From DMER01 sp003451645 (GTDB taxonomy: Bacteria; Pseudomonadota; Alphaproteobacteria; Micropepsales; Micropepsaceae): a DNA stretch of 64,000 nucleotides. Location: the NCBI GenBank assembly GCA_031976175.1, contig DALYLR010000002.1, positions 62,001 to 126,000 of the forward strand, in the 5' to 3' direction. The number at the start of each line of letters is the position of its first letter. Position 1 is the first letter of the stretch. The translations under genes were made by a program, and so were the position numbers. The notes beneath the pieces were generated by a model. That model ran no database searches. It had not been told where the DNA came from and saw nothing but the letters and a program-made list of their open reading frames with translations. This document shows positions 34,884 to 43,363 of this stretch, in pieces.

Positions 34884-36958
34884 CACTGGACATCGTCTTT
34901 GCGCCGCATTTGCCCTTGTGGGCTTTGGTGAGTTTAGGCGTCATGGCGGCCGCCTATCTTGGCATCGCGCTCGCGGCACGCGCGCCCGGCCTCTTATGGC
35001 GTACGCTGACATTGGCGGTCCTTTTGCTGGCTCTTGCCAACCCAGCCTTGCTGCGCGAGGAGCGGCAAAACCTTCCAGATATCGCGGTCGTGGTCCTTGA
35101 CCAAAGCCAAAGTACCGGTATCGGCGAGCGCACTGCGCAAGCATTGAAAGCTCAAACTGCCCTGAAACAAGCCCTAGGCGCCATTCCGCAGAGTGAATTG
35201 CAGATCCGGTATGTCACGGCGACAGATGCGACAAGCCGCACGGATGCGGGCGGAACCGCCCTCTTCCGGCCTCTAGCCGAAGCGCTCGCGGATGTGCCCC
35301 CGGACCGCGTCGCGGGCGCCGTCCTGATCACGGACGGGCAAGTGCATGACGCCCCACAGGACGCCAAGGCCCAAATCCCCTACCCCATTCACACGTTACT
35401 TACGGGCAAGCCTGGCGAGCGCGACCGCAGACTGACCATTGCGCAGGCGCCTCGTTACGGCATTGTCGGGGAGACGCTCACCTTTTCAGTCCGGGTGGAT
35501 GACAGCGGCGCGCAAGATGCCGCCGGCGCGCCGGTTGATCTTGACGTGCGCATCAATGGGGAGTTCACCGCGCGCCATTCGGTCCCCGCAGGCGCAAATG
35601 CCAATTTGCAATTGGTGTTACCGCACGGTGGCGAGAATGTGATCGAGATCCAAGCGGCCCCAGGCCCCAACGAACTGACGCTTCTAAACAACCGCGCCGC
35701 CGTGATGACAACGGGCGTGCGCGATCAGCTCAAAGTGCTGCTGATTTCAGGCGCCCCGCATGCTGGCGAGCGGACCTGGCGTAATCTGCTCAAGGCCGAT
35801 CCTGGCGTGAACTTGGTCCACTTCACGATCTTGCGTCCCCGAGAAAAACTGGATGAAACCCCTACCTATCAATTGTCACTCATCGAGTTTCCGATCCGCG
35901 AGTTGTTCGAGGAGCGGCTCAATGACTTCAATCTCATCATCTTTGACCGGTATCAGCATTCGAGCCTGATCCCGGTTCAGTATTATGCCAACATCGCCCG
36001 CTATGTCGAAGATGGCGGCGCGTTGCTTGTAGCCGCTGGCTCGGAGCTGGCCCAACCCATCAGCTTGTACCGCACGCCGATCGCCAGTGTTCTGCCCGCA
36101 GAGCCCTCCGGCCAAGTCTTGGAGCAAGGCTTCCGCCCTCAAGTCACCGCCGATGGTATGCGTCACCCCGTCACTGCCGGTCTGCCTGGCGCCAACTCCG
36201 CCGAAACGGAGCCAAGTTGGGGCCGCTGGTTCCGGCTGGTGCGCGCCGCCGTCATGAAGGGCAACACATTGATGAGCGGGCCCCAAGACGCGCCGCTGCT
36301 CGTCCTTGACCGCATCGAAAAGGGCCGCGTGGCGCTGATGCTGTCCGACCAGGCGTGGCTGTGGACACGCGGCTTTGAAGGTGGCGGGCCGCAGGCGGAG
36401 TTGTTGAGGCGGCTGGCTCATTGGCTCATGCGCGAACCCGATCTCGAAGAAGAGCGCTTGACGGCTGAGGTGCGCGGAGACCGGCTCATGGTTGTCCGCC
36501 GCACCATGGGCGACCGGCCGCCAGAGGTGGAGATCACGGCACCGGCGGGCGGTACGCAAACGCTCACCCTTAATGAGAGCCAGCAAGGCGTGTTCTCCGG
36601 CTCGGTCCAAGCGACGGAGATGGGTCTTTACCGCCTCAAGAATGGTGACCTGACCACCGCGGCAGCGGCAGGACCACTGAACCCCAAAGAATTTTCCGAT
36701 GTGCGGGCAACACCCGAAATCCTGGGCCCGGCGGCAAAGGCATCAGGCGGCTCGATATCCTGGCTTGCCGACGGGTTGCCTGAAGTCCGCCGCCCCCGCA
36801 CCGGCCGGGCGATGCAAGGCGATGGCTGGATAGGCCTCAGGGCCAATGAACGATTTGCCGTGAAGTCGGCAAGCCAAACGCCTCTCTTTCACCCGGCAAT
36901 CGCAGTGATCGCGATGGTCGGCCTTCTATTCATGGCGTGGCGCGCCGAGGGGCGATAA
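34880..36958 (+). CDS. Membrane protein with VWA-like domain, last gene of the MoxR operon
   Basis: The 692-residue protein has N-terminal helices at about 13-33 and 40-55. A VWA-like domain begins at VVVLDQSQSTG, where Asp74, Ser76 and Ser78 form the DxSxS metal site and LITDGQVHD supplies the next motif. The middle contains an Ig-like stretch and a glutamine-amidotransferase-like region (LLVAAGSELAQP; HPVTAGLPG; LMLSDQAWLWTRGF). It ends with one transmembrane helix near residue 678. The start overlaps the DUF4159 gene by four bases, and its last 33 bases overlap the convergent GNAT gene. Known Bat/MoxR operons concern stress or cell-envelope integrity; the exact role is open. Confidence 0.85.
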   Translation: MTLDIVFAPHLPLWALVSLGVMAAAYLGIALAARAPGLLWRTLTLAVLLLALANPALLREERQNLPDIAVVVLDQSQSTGIGERTAQALKAQTALKQALGAIPQSELQIRYVTATDATSRTDAGGTALFRPLAEALADVPPDRVAGAVLITDGQVHDAPQDAKAQIPYPIHTLLTGKPGERDRRLTIAQAPRYGIVGETLTFSVRVDDSGAQDAAGAPVDLDVRINGEFTARHSVPAGANANLQLVLPHGGENVIEIQAAPGPNELTLLNNRAAVMTTGVRDQLKVLLISGAPHAGERTWRNLLKADPGVNLVHFTILRPREKLDETPTYQLSLIEFPIRELFEERLNDFNLIIFDRYQHSSLIPVQYYANIARYVEDGGALLVAAGSELAQPISLYRTPIASVLPAEPSGQVLEQGFRPQVTADGMRHPVTAGLPGANSAETEPSWGRWFRLVRAAVMKGNTLMSGPQDAPLLVLDRIEKGRVALMLSDQAWLWTRGFEGGGPQAELLRRLAHWLMREPDLEEERLTAEVRGDRLMVVRRTMGDRPPEVEITAPAGGTQTLTLNESQQGVFSGSVQATEMGLYRLKNGDLTTAAAAGPLNPKEFSDVRATPEILGPAAKASGGSISWLADGLPEVRRPRTGRAMQGDGWIGLRANERFAVKSASQTPLFHPAIAVIAMVGLLFMAWRAEGR

Positions 36959-37480
36959 GGGCGTGCTCGCGGCACAGGGCGCCTCATCGATTCGGGCGCG
37001 CAACAACCGCCCTCGAACCCCATCCAATGCGCCAGGCTTGAGCGAGAGGCCCAGAATGCGCGCTGTGTTGACGGGACCTGGAAACTGGATCGTACCACCC
37101 GCGAGTTTCTGAAACCCTGCCTTGCCATAATAGGGCTCATCGCCCACCAGGATGACCCAGGCGTGTTCTCGCTGGCGAGCCTCAGCGAGCGTCAGCCGCA
37201 TGAGCTCTTGTCCCGCCCCCTGCCCCCTAATCTCAGGCGCGACCGCAAGGGGCCCTAGCATCAAACCCTGATGCTTCTCAACCGCGACCGGCCAATACTG
37301 GATTGAGGCTACGACCGCCCCGTCACGCAGGGCGACAAAGCTCAAACCATCCACCGGATGGACGCCTTCGCGCAGCCGGTAGGCACTCTTGGCAAAGCGG
37401 CCAGGGCCAAAGCACAGGGCGACCAGCGCCTCGGCAGCGGCGGAATCATTTGGCTGGCATTGGCGGTACACAAATGTCAT
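36926..37480 (-). CDS. GNAT-family N-acetyltransferase (YhbS-like)
   Basis: The 184-residue protein has the GNAT acetyl-CoA motif PEIRGQGAGQELMRLTLAEA followed by WVILVGDEPYYGKAGFQKL, typical of the YhbS subgroup. The substrate is not known. It is convergent with the MoxR operon and overlaps its last gene by 33 bases. It is divergent from the SDR gene, with 119 bases between the two starts. Confidence 0.88.
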   Translation of the reverse strand: MTFVYRQCQPNDSAAAEALVALCFGPGRFAKSAYRLREGVHPVDGLSFVALRDGAVVASIQYWPVAVEKHQGLMLGPLAVAPEIRGQGAGQELMRLTLAEARQREHAWVILVGDEPYYGKAGFQKLAGGTIQFPGPVNTARILGLSLKPGALDGVRGRLLRARIDEAPCAASTPLSPLGAPRHE

Positions 37481-37599
37481 GGGGCCGCACCATGACGGGC
37501 GCGTCCCCTGATTGCAAGCAGGCCCCTTGGCAGCACGAGGCCTTGAGGTCTAGGTTTGCTCGCAGAGCAATAACGCCAAACAAGGAGGCACGTGCGCCC

Positions 37600-38523
37600 A
37601 TGGGAGTCTTAGACGGCAAAGTGGTTTTGGTAACCGGCGGCGGCAATGGCATCGGCAAAGAGTGCGCGCTTCTGGCCGCGCGTGAAGGGGCCAAGGTTGT
37701 CGTCAACGATTTGGGCGGCAGCGTTGCCGGCGGCACGGATGATGTCGGCTCCGCTGGCCCCGCTCAAATGGTGGTCAACGAGATCAAGGCTGCCGGCGGA
37801 GAAGCGGTCGCCAATACGGACTCAGTCACCAACCGCAAGGCCGTACAAGGCATGATCGAGCAGGCCAAGGACACCTTCAAGGGGCTCCATGCGATCATCA
37901 ATCCGGCAGGCATCCTGCGGGACAAGATGTTCCATAAGATGGAGGACATCGACTGGGACGCGGTGATCGATGTGCATTTGAACGGCAGCTACAATGTGTG
38001 CCGCGCGGCCATTGAGCACTTCCGTACCCAGGAAGAAGGCTCGTTTGTGTTGTTCACCTCGACCTCCGGCTTGATTGGCAATGTGGGTCAGGCCAATTAT
38101 GCCGCTGCCAAGATGGGCATTGTGGGCCTATCGCGCATTCTGGCGATGGAGGGCGTGCAGAAGAATGTGCGCTCGAATGTGATCGCGCCCTTTGCCTGGT
38201 CACGCATGATCGCGACAATTCCTGTGAAGGACGAAGCGTCCGCCAAGCGGGTGGAGCGCATGAAGAACTACATGCGCGCTGATCAGGTGGCCACCCTTGC
38301 GGTCGCTCTGGCAAGCCCTCATGCAAAGGACGTGAACGGACAGATCTTCGTGGCGCGCGGGAACGAGTATTTCCTCATGTCACAGCCCCGGCCGATCCGC
38401 GGCATTGGCCGCACCGATGGCTGGACCCCGCAGCAGATCTGCGAGCACGCTTTGGCTGCGATGAAACCCAACTTCTTCGACAGCGGCGCCACGACGTCAG
38501 TCTTTGGCTGGGACCCGATCTAG
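37600..38523 (+). CDS. SDR oxidoreductase, 3-hydroxyacyl-CoA dehydrogenase-like
   Basis: The 307-residue short-chain dehydrogenase has VTGGGNGIGKECALLAAREG, VVVNDLGG, the catalytic serine block FTSTSGLIGNVGQ and YAAAK. It resembles the dehydrogenase part of peroxisomal multifunctional enzyme 2 (VNDLGG, AGILRDKMFHKM, NYAAAKMGIVGL), so a (3R)-hydroxyacyl-CoA substrate is plausible. A strong AAGGAGG lies 11 bases before ATG 37600; the frame extends further upstream but without coding character. No other fatty-acid gene is adjacent. Confidence 0.9.
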   Translation: MGVLDGKVVLVTGGGNGIGKECALLAAREGAKVVVNDLGGSVAGGTDDVGSAGPAQMVVNEIKAAGGEAVANTDSVTNRKAVQGMIEQAKDTFKGLHAIINPAGILRDKMFHKMEDIDWDAVIDVHLNGSYNVCRAAIEHFRTQEEGSFVLFTSTSGLIGNVGQANYAAAKMGIVGLSRILAMEGVQKNVRSNVIAPFAWSRMIATIPVKDEASAKRVERMKNYMRADQVATLAVALASPHAKDVNGQIFVARGNEYFLMSQPRPIRGIGRTDGWTPQQICEHALAAMKPNFFDSGATTSVFGWDPI

Positions 38524-38604
38524 CGCAACGGGCCGAAAAGTGTGTTTGCGGTTTTCGGATAACCCGCTGCGCCAACCAGAAAAACTGAAGCCGTAGCCGT
38601 CTCA

Positions 38605-38639
38605 TGTGATCGTCCGCGGCTTTAGGCTCACAGATCACA
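38605..38639. repeat. Inverted repeat between the SDR and pirin genes
   Basis: TGTGATC at 38605-38611 and GATCACA at 38633-38639 pair over a 21-base loop in the 211-base gap between the two genes. No T-run follows, so it is not a typical intrinsic terminator. It could be a weak terminator hairpin or an operator. Confidence 0.3.
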
Positions 38640-38734
38640 AACTCGGCAACCGGGCGTGAAGGCAGCGGGCCCTTGGCGGTCGCATGGCCCGCCCCTACTT
38701 AAGGGTCATCAGCCATCTAACCGGAGAGCATCCC

Positions 38735-39448
38735 ATGATTGACATCAGACCTTTCGCGACTTTGGGCACCATGCGCAATGACTGGCTCAACGCGCATTAT
38801 CACTTCAGTTTTGCCAATTACGCTGACCCCAAGCGCATGAATTGGGGTGCCTTGCGTGTCTGGAACGACGACACGATCAAGCCTGGCACTGGCTTCGAGC
38901 GCCATGGCCACCGCGACATGGAAATTATCACTTACGTCCGCAAAGGCGCCATTACCCACCGCGACCATCTCGGCAATGAAGGCCGCACCCTGGCAGGAGA
39001 CGTGCAGGTCATGTCCGCAGGCACAGGCATCCTGCATGAGGAACACAATCTGGAGGGAGAGGAGACACAGATCTTTCAGCTATGGATCGTGCCAAACCAA
39101 ACGGGCGTAAAGCCCGGCTGGGCCAGCGCGCAATTCCCAAAGGACAACCGTGCCGGGCGTCTGGTCACTTTGGCCTCTGGGCATGACCACGCCATCAAAG
39201 CGGGAGCCTTGCCAATCCATCAAGACGCTGAGGTCCTAGGCGCAACGATTACTCAAGGCCAAGAGTTGAGCCACGCTTTGAACCCAAAGCGGTTCCAATA
39301 TCTTGTCCTGGCTGCCGGGGAAGTGTCCGTGAACGGTCACCGCATCGCGGCGCGCGACGGCATGGCCATAGCGGCGGAGCCTGAAGTGACGATCAAGGGC
39401 ATCGCGCCAGGCTCGGAATTGTTGTTGGTTGACGTGCCTGGCGTCTAA
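38735..39448 (+). CDS. Pirin-family bicupin protein
   Basis: The 237-residue protein has the pirin cupin features: GTMRNDWLNAHYHFSFANY, GTGFERHGHRDMEIITYV and SAGTGILHEEHN, which supply the metal-binding histidines and glutamate of the N-terminal cupin, then IFQLWIVPNQTG. Some pirins show quercetinase activity; others act as redox sensors. ATG 38735 follows CCGGAGAG and matches the family start. It stands alone between intergenic gaps. Confidence 0.9.
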   Translation: MIDIRPFATLGTMRNDWLNAHYHFSFANYADPKRMNWGALRVWNDDTIKPGTGFERHGHRDMEIITYVRKGAITHRDHLGNEGRTLAGDVQVMSAGTGILHEEHNLEGEETQIFQLWIVPNQTGVKPGWASAQFPKDNRAGRLVTLASGHDHAIKAGALPIHQDAEVLGATITQGQELSHALNPKRFQYLVLAAGEVSVNGHRIAARDGMAIAAEPEVTIKGIAPGSELLLVDVPGV

Positions 39449-39477
39449 GGTCCAGCCAACGTCGCCAACCGCAGCCC

Positions 39478-39957
39478 TTACCATGTCTCGCGTACTGGGC
39501 TTTCGCCCGCGATCTCATTCAAGCAGGACAACGTCCCTCGCGTGGTGCCTTCTGGCAGCTGCGCGAGGGGGAAAAAGCCACACTCGGCGATCTCCATATT
39601 GGGGGTCGCCAGGCCGCGCGGTGCGGACCAACGCGCGCACACATAGAGCGCAATGTGATCGGACTTGTATTTGGTGGCATTGAAATAAAACCCTGCAAGC
39701 TGCACAGGCTTTTCGCCTTCCACCCAGGTCTCTTCGCGAAGTTCCCGGATCGCCGCATCGGCACCGCTTTCCCCTCTGTCGATGGCTCCGCCAGGCATGA
39801 ACCATCCGGGCATATAGGTGTGCCGCACCAGCAAGACCTTATCGCCATCGAACACCGCTGTGCGGACACCTAACGTCACGGGCGGCAGCTTGCCGCCATC
39901 CCTCATCCGCCGCCAGCGCTCAAAAGCACTCCGGCCAAATCTCAGCAAGGGGTTCAT
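39478..39957 (-). CDS. Nudix hydrolase with altered Nudix box
   Basis: The 159-residue protein has a Nudix box GGAIDRGESGADAAIREL followed by REETWV. The glutamates needed for metal binding are present, but the usual glycine near the end of the box (EExG) is tryptophan. LLVRHTYMPGWFMPGG precedes it. Substrate unknown. ATG 39957 is chosen (MNPLLRFGRSA), preceded by AGAGGA; an in-frame ATG at 39981 is possible. It is convergent with the pirin gene. Confidence 0.85.
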   Translation of the reverse strand: MNPLLRFGRSAFERWRRMRDGGKLPPVTLGVRTAVFDGDKVLLVRHTYMPGWFMPGGAIDRGESGADAAIRELREETWVEGEKPVQLAGFYFNATKYKSDHIALYVCARWSAPRGLATPNMEIAECGFFPLAQLPEGTTRGTLSCLNEIAGESPVRETW

Positions 39958-40138
39958 CCCGTTCCCGTCCTCTTGCAGCAACGTTATTGGTTAGTGCTGG
40001 TAAACCACGCGCCAACCCACCTCGCAATCGTCTGTTTGCAATTTGAGCAATTCCTGAAAGCCTTGTTTGACAGACGCGTGGCACAATGTGGGGACGGCAT
40101 CTAGTCACGACCACTTTAGTAACACGGGCGGGAAAGCC

Positions 40139-40795
40139 ATGCGGCTGCAAGTGACCAATTCCTATGACGACACCAGCAGCGTCTTTGCGCTGGCACGACG
40201 CATCTTGTCCGGCGCGCACAAGGCAGAGGCGCAAGTGCCTGACGTGGACATCCAGTCGGGCATCGGCCGTGCTTTGCGCCAAGCCTCCTGTGTCACCGCT
40301 GCGCAATCGCTAAGGCACAAGGCCGCGCATGCCATTGGCGTTGTGGAAGGAACGCTGATCGCCACAGACGCGATCGATGGCTGCTTGTGCGAAGCGCAAG
40401 AACTGATCAGCCAGGCCCTGGCCACGCAAGACACCGGCGCACGTGCGCTCATAGCCGGACGCTTCACTGACCTAGTGAACTGTATTGATGAGTTGGCGAA
40501 CGCAGCCACCTTCTCTGAGATCAACCTGATCAGTGGCGGCAAGGACAAGATCGAGCTCATCTGTCCCATTGGCGCTCAGCCGCGCCACGCGATCGGACAC
40601 ATCGTTCTGATGGCAGGCGAGCGTGGATTGGGTCTCAAACTCCCCCGCAACAATTTCCGCGACAACCAGAGTATTGAGCAGGCGGCCTTGCAGCTGACCC
40701 GTGCCCGCGCAAGGCTGTTCAAGGCCGCTGACACATTCCTCAATCAGGCCTCGATGCTGGCGCCCTATCTCGCGGATGCAGCAGCGGCTGCCTGA
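40139..40795 (+). CDS. Flagellin-like protein, diverged and cysteine-containing
   Basis: The 218-residue protein resembles the conserved N- and C-terminal helices of flagellins without the long variable centre. QSLRHKAAHAIGVVEGTLI and IDELANAATFSEINLISGG match the D1-region pattern (compare IxxIxxxxxFNGxNLL). SIEQAALQLTRARARLFKAAD resembles the C-terminal D0/D1 helix. It lacks the usual N-terminal TN-A-A motif and has five cysteines, which bacterial flagellins normally avoid. It is alone, 15 kb from the flagellar cluster and 3 kb before motA. It could be a degenerate flagellin, a FlgL-related protein or a regulator. ATG 40139 follows GGGAAAG; the frame opens at 40067. Confidence 0.65.
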   Translation: MRLQVTNSYDDTSSVFALARRILSGAHKAEAQVPDVDIQSGIGRALRQASCVTAAQSLRHKAAHAIGVVEGTLIATDAIDGCLCEAQELISQALATQDTGARALIAGRFTDLVNCIDELANAATFSEINLISGGKDKIELICPIGAQPRHAIGHIVLMAGERGLGLKLPRNNFRDNQSIEQAALQLTRARARLFKAADTFLNQASMLAPYLADAAAAA

Positions 40796-40875
40796 CCCCA
40801 GTAGGAAATCCGCGCGGGACAGCGCTTGGAAAAACCGGTTATGCTGGCGCCATACAGTGGCGCAGAGGCTTTCGC

Positions 40876-41736
40876 ATGACCGGAACGATCCATTCACTCT
40901 CAAACCAAGACCAGATCGCCTATTGGAATGGCGAAGCAGGCGCGCGATGGGTCGCGGAACAGGAACGTCTGGACGCCATGATGGCAGCGACAACCATCGC
41001 GCTGCTCGATGCGGCCGACCCTCAAGCCGGCGAGCATGTCCTGGATGTGGGTTGCGGCTGTGGCACAACGTCTATCGCGCTCATGGAATCGGTGGGTCCG
41101 AACGGCAAGGTCTTGGGCCTTGACGTATCGGCTCCCATGCTCGAGGTCGCGCGCCGCCGCGGCCGTGAGGCAGACCTTTCCGGCCTGACTTTTCAAGAGG
41201 CGGATGCGGCGACGGCAAGTCTTTCTCCTGGTACCTTTGATCTTTTGTCTTCGCGGTTTGGCGTGATGTTCTTCGCTGATCCTGTTGTCGCTTTCCGTAA
41301 TCTTCGCCGCGCTCTAAAGCCATCAGGCAGGCTTGCTTTTGTGTGCTGGCGGGATTGGCGTCAGAATGAGTGGGTGCGCGTGCCGGTCATGGCCGTGCAG
41401 CCCCATGTGCCGCCGCAACCCCCTTTGGCTCCAGAGGATCCCGGCCCTTTTGCGTTTGCCAGGATTGCGCGCCTGCGTACGATTCTGGCCGCATCGGGGT
41501 TTGATGCCATCACCGTCCGGCCGCTCAATGGCTCTGGCCTCTTTGGCGAGACGTTGGAGGAGGGCGTGCAGTATCTCTCGGGCTTTGGCCCGATCTCCCG
41601 GATGCTTGGCCCGGCCAGTGAGTTGGAGCGCGCTCGCGCGATGTCAGCTTTGCGGGAGGCTCTGCGCCCCTTTGCGGCACAGGGGTCCATCATGTTTGGC
41701 CTGGCGCAATGGCTGGTGACTGCTAGGGTTGCCTGA
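40876..41736 (+). CDS. Class I SAM-dependent methyltransferase
   Basis: The 286-residue protein has the SAM loop VLDVGCGCGTTSIAL, motif II VLGLDVSAPMLEVA, and FDLLSSRFGVMFFADPV followed by NLRRALKPSGRLAFVCWRDW. It resembles small-molecule methyltransferases of the UbiE/ubiquinone-like fold, but the acceptor is unknown. It is 80 bases after the flagellin-like gene on the same strand and convergent with the prolyl aminopeptidase gene, only two bases apart. Confidence 0.88.
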   Translation: MTGTIHSLSNQDQIAYWNGEAGARWVAEQERLDAMMAATTIALLDAADPQAGEHVLDVGCGCGTTSIALMESVGPNGKVLGLDVSAPMLEVARRRGREADLSGLTFQEADAATASLSPGTFDLLSSRFGVMFFADPVVAFRNLRRALKPSGRLAFVCWRDWRQNEWVRVPVMAVQPHVPPQPPLAPEDPGPFAFARIARLRTILAASGFDAITVRPLNGSGLFGETLEEGVQYLSGFGPISRMLGPASELERARAMSALREALRPFAAQGSIMFGLAQWLVTARVA

Positions 41737-41738
41737 CG

Positions 41739-42707
41739 TCAACCCACCTCGCGAAAGGCATCGCTGGCTCGGATCAACGCATCCCGGACCGCTGGGTCAC
41801 GCGGCGAATGGGGCGCGCCCTGCAGCACTGAGAAACCGGCTTGCGGCAGCGCTTGCGCCAAAGCCTGCGCTGAAGACAGCGGACAAGCAAGATCAGAGGA
41901 CCCATGAATGATTTGGACCGGATGCTCCCGAAGTACGCGCACCTTGCGCAATAGCCCGCCCTCATCATCCAGGAACGATCCGTTGACGGCGTAGTGCACA
42001 ACAATGCGCGACCCGGCAAAGACGAATGGCGCCAGCCAGTCCGACGACAAAAGCGCCTCTTCTTGCAAATCACGCTCGCTCACATTGGTGCGCGAGGCCC
42101 AGATCGCCAGCGCGCGCGCAGCGGTAATCGCAGCCGGCGTCGCCTCACCCATCAGCCTGCGGTGATAGGCGCCCAACAGGTCATGATGTTCAGCGGCGGG
42201 AATAGGCGCCAGATAACGCCCCCAGTCCTCGACCAAATACGCATGGGCGCCCTCTTGATATTGCCAGCGGTCTTCCTGGCGCGTGCCCAGAAAGATGCCC
42301 CGCAAGATGAGCCCGCTCACCCGGTCAGGATGCGCAGAGGCATAGGCCAACGCCAGCGTCGATCCCCAAGACCCGCCCTGCACCAGCCAGCGTTCGATGC
42401 CCAGATGCGCGCGGATCGCCTCGATATCGCGCACCAGATCCCATGTCGTGTTGGCCTCCAAGGAACCCAAGGGCAGAGAGCGCGCCGCCCCGCGCTGATC
42501 GAACAGAATGACCCGGTAATGGTCCGGATCAAAGGTTCTGTGGGCGTCAGCCGAAAATCCCATGCCCGGGCCGCCATGCAGAAAGAGCACTGGCGCGCCA
42601 TCCGGCCGTCCTGCCTCCGCCACAAACAAGCGGTGCCCATCACCCACATCGAGATGACAGGTCTTTGAAAACCCGCGATCCGGGTAATAGTCTCGGTAAA
42701 GGCTCAT
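41739..42707 (-). CDS. pip: Prolyl aminopeptidase (proline iminopeptidase)
   Basis: The 322-residue alpha/beta hydrolase (family S33) releases N-terminal proline from peptides. It has the oxyanion HGGPGMGF, the nucleophile elbow GGSWGSTLALAYA, RGIFLGTRQED and the cap region WGRYLAPIPAAEHHDLLGAY. The C-terminal GAPHSPRDP holds the likely catalytic histidine. Its start is only 20 bases from the divergent NTF2-like gene start, so the two share a very compact promoter region. Confidence 0.92.
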   Translation of the reverse strand: MSLYRDYYPDRGFSKTCHLDVGDGHRLFVAEAGRPDGAPVLFLHGGPGMGFSADAHRTFDPDHYRVILFDQRGAARSLPLGSLEANTTWDLVRDIEAIRAHLGIERWLVQGGSWGSTLALAYASAHPDRVSGLILRGIFLGTRQEDRWQYQEGAHAYLVEDWGRYLAPIPAAEHHDLLGAYHRRLMGEATPAAITAARALAIWASRTNVSERDLQEEALLSSDWLAPFVFAGSRIVVHYAVNGSFLDDEGGLLRKVRVLREHPVQIIHGSSDLACPLSSAQALAQALPQAGFSVLQGAPHSPRDPAVRDALIRASDAFREVG

Positions 42708-42727
42708 ACGTGAAGGACCCTCCCCTA

Positions 42728-43253
42728 ATGATCTCCCAGCAAGCGTTTGAAGCCCTCATCACCAAATTCGCAGCCGCCGGAACGGCTGGCGATGGCGCGG
42801 CCCATGCTGCTCGCCGCAGCGCGCGGTGAAGCGGCTTGCTTTACCCCTGATGGCGTCTATCACGACTATATATATGGCCCGCATCAGGGACGCGCGTCCA
42901 TCGCAGAGATGCTCACCGGTCTCTTCCACCGTGACGCCACCGATTATCATTGGCAAATGTTCGACCCCATCACAGACGGCCACATTGGCTATTCTTGGTC
43001 ACTGTCCAATTTCACCTCGACGATTCCTCAGTTCCAAGGCCGCCGCGTGACCATCGACGGCATGAGCCGCTTTGTCCTCAAGGACGGCCTGATTGAGGAG
43101 TATCGGGAGAGCGTCAATGGCGGCATCGCAATGCGCCAGCTGGGCGTGGAACCAGAGCGCATGGCCAAAGTGTTTGACCGCTGGTCAAACCGCCTCTTGG
43201 CCGAACCGCACACAAAAGCCTATCTCCAGGGCCTTGGACGCGCGTCAAACTGA
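42728..43253 (+). CDS. SnoaL/NTF2-like protein with probable N-terminal frameshift
   Basis: ATG 42728 opens a natural family start (MISQQAFEALITKFAAAG, then TAGDGAAHAAR) that stops at 42827-42829. The rest of the gene continues in another frame (GEAACFTPDGVYHDYIYGP onward to residue 168 of the longer frame). One extra base, or two missing, near 42800-42829 joins the two halves into a normal NTF2-like protein. If the sequence is correct, the intact part could begin at ATG 42795 and give a shortened but almost complete domain. The family includes isomerases, hydratases and many proteins of unknown role. Divergent from pip by 20 bases. Confidence 0.65.
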
Positions 43254-43260
43254 TCCTTGC

Positions 43261-43275
43261 TTAGGCGATCCTTAA
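43261..43275 (+). promoter_or_regulatory. CtrA-box-like sequence upstream of motA
   Basis: TTAG, seven bases, then TTAA sit 89-103 bases before the motA start. One base differs from the CtrA consensus TTAA-N7-TTAA. A flagellar motor gene in a SciP-containing organism makes this plausible, but half-sites this short can occur by chance. Confidence 0.4.
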
Positions 43276-43363
43276 GCCGGTCCGGACACTATGCATCGTC
43301 GCCTCAACCATAATGGGGGGAGAGGCGCACTGTCCCACGGGCCCACCAGGCGATTGCACGCGC

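Noticed and set aside
37303..37599. N-terminal extension of the SDR protein
   Set aside because: The strong AAGGAGG before ATG 37600 and the family start argue for the shorter protein; the upstream part is antisense to the GNAT gene.
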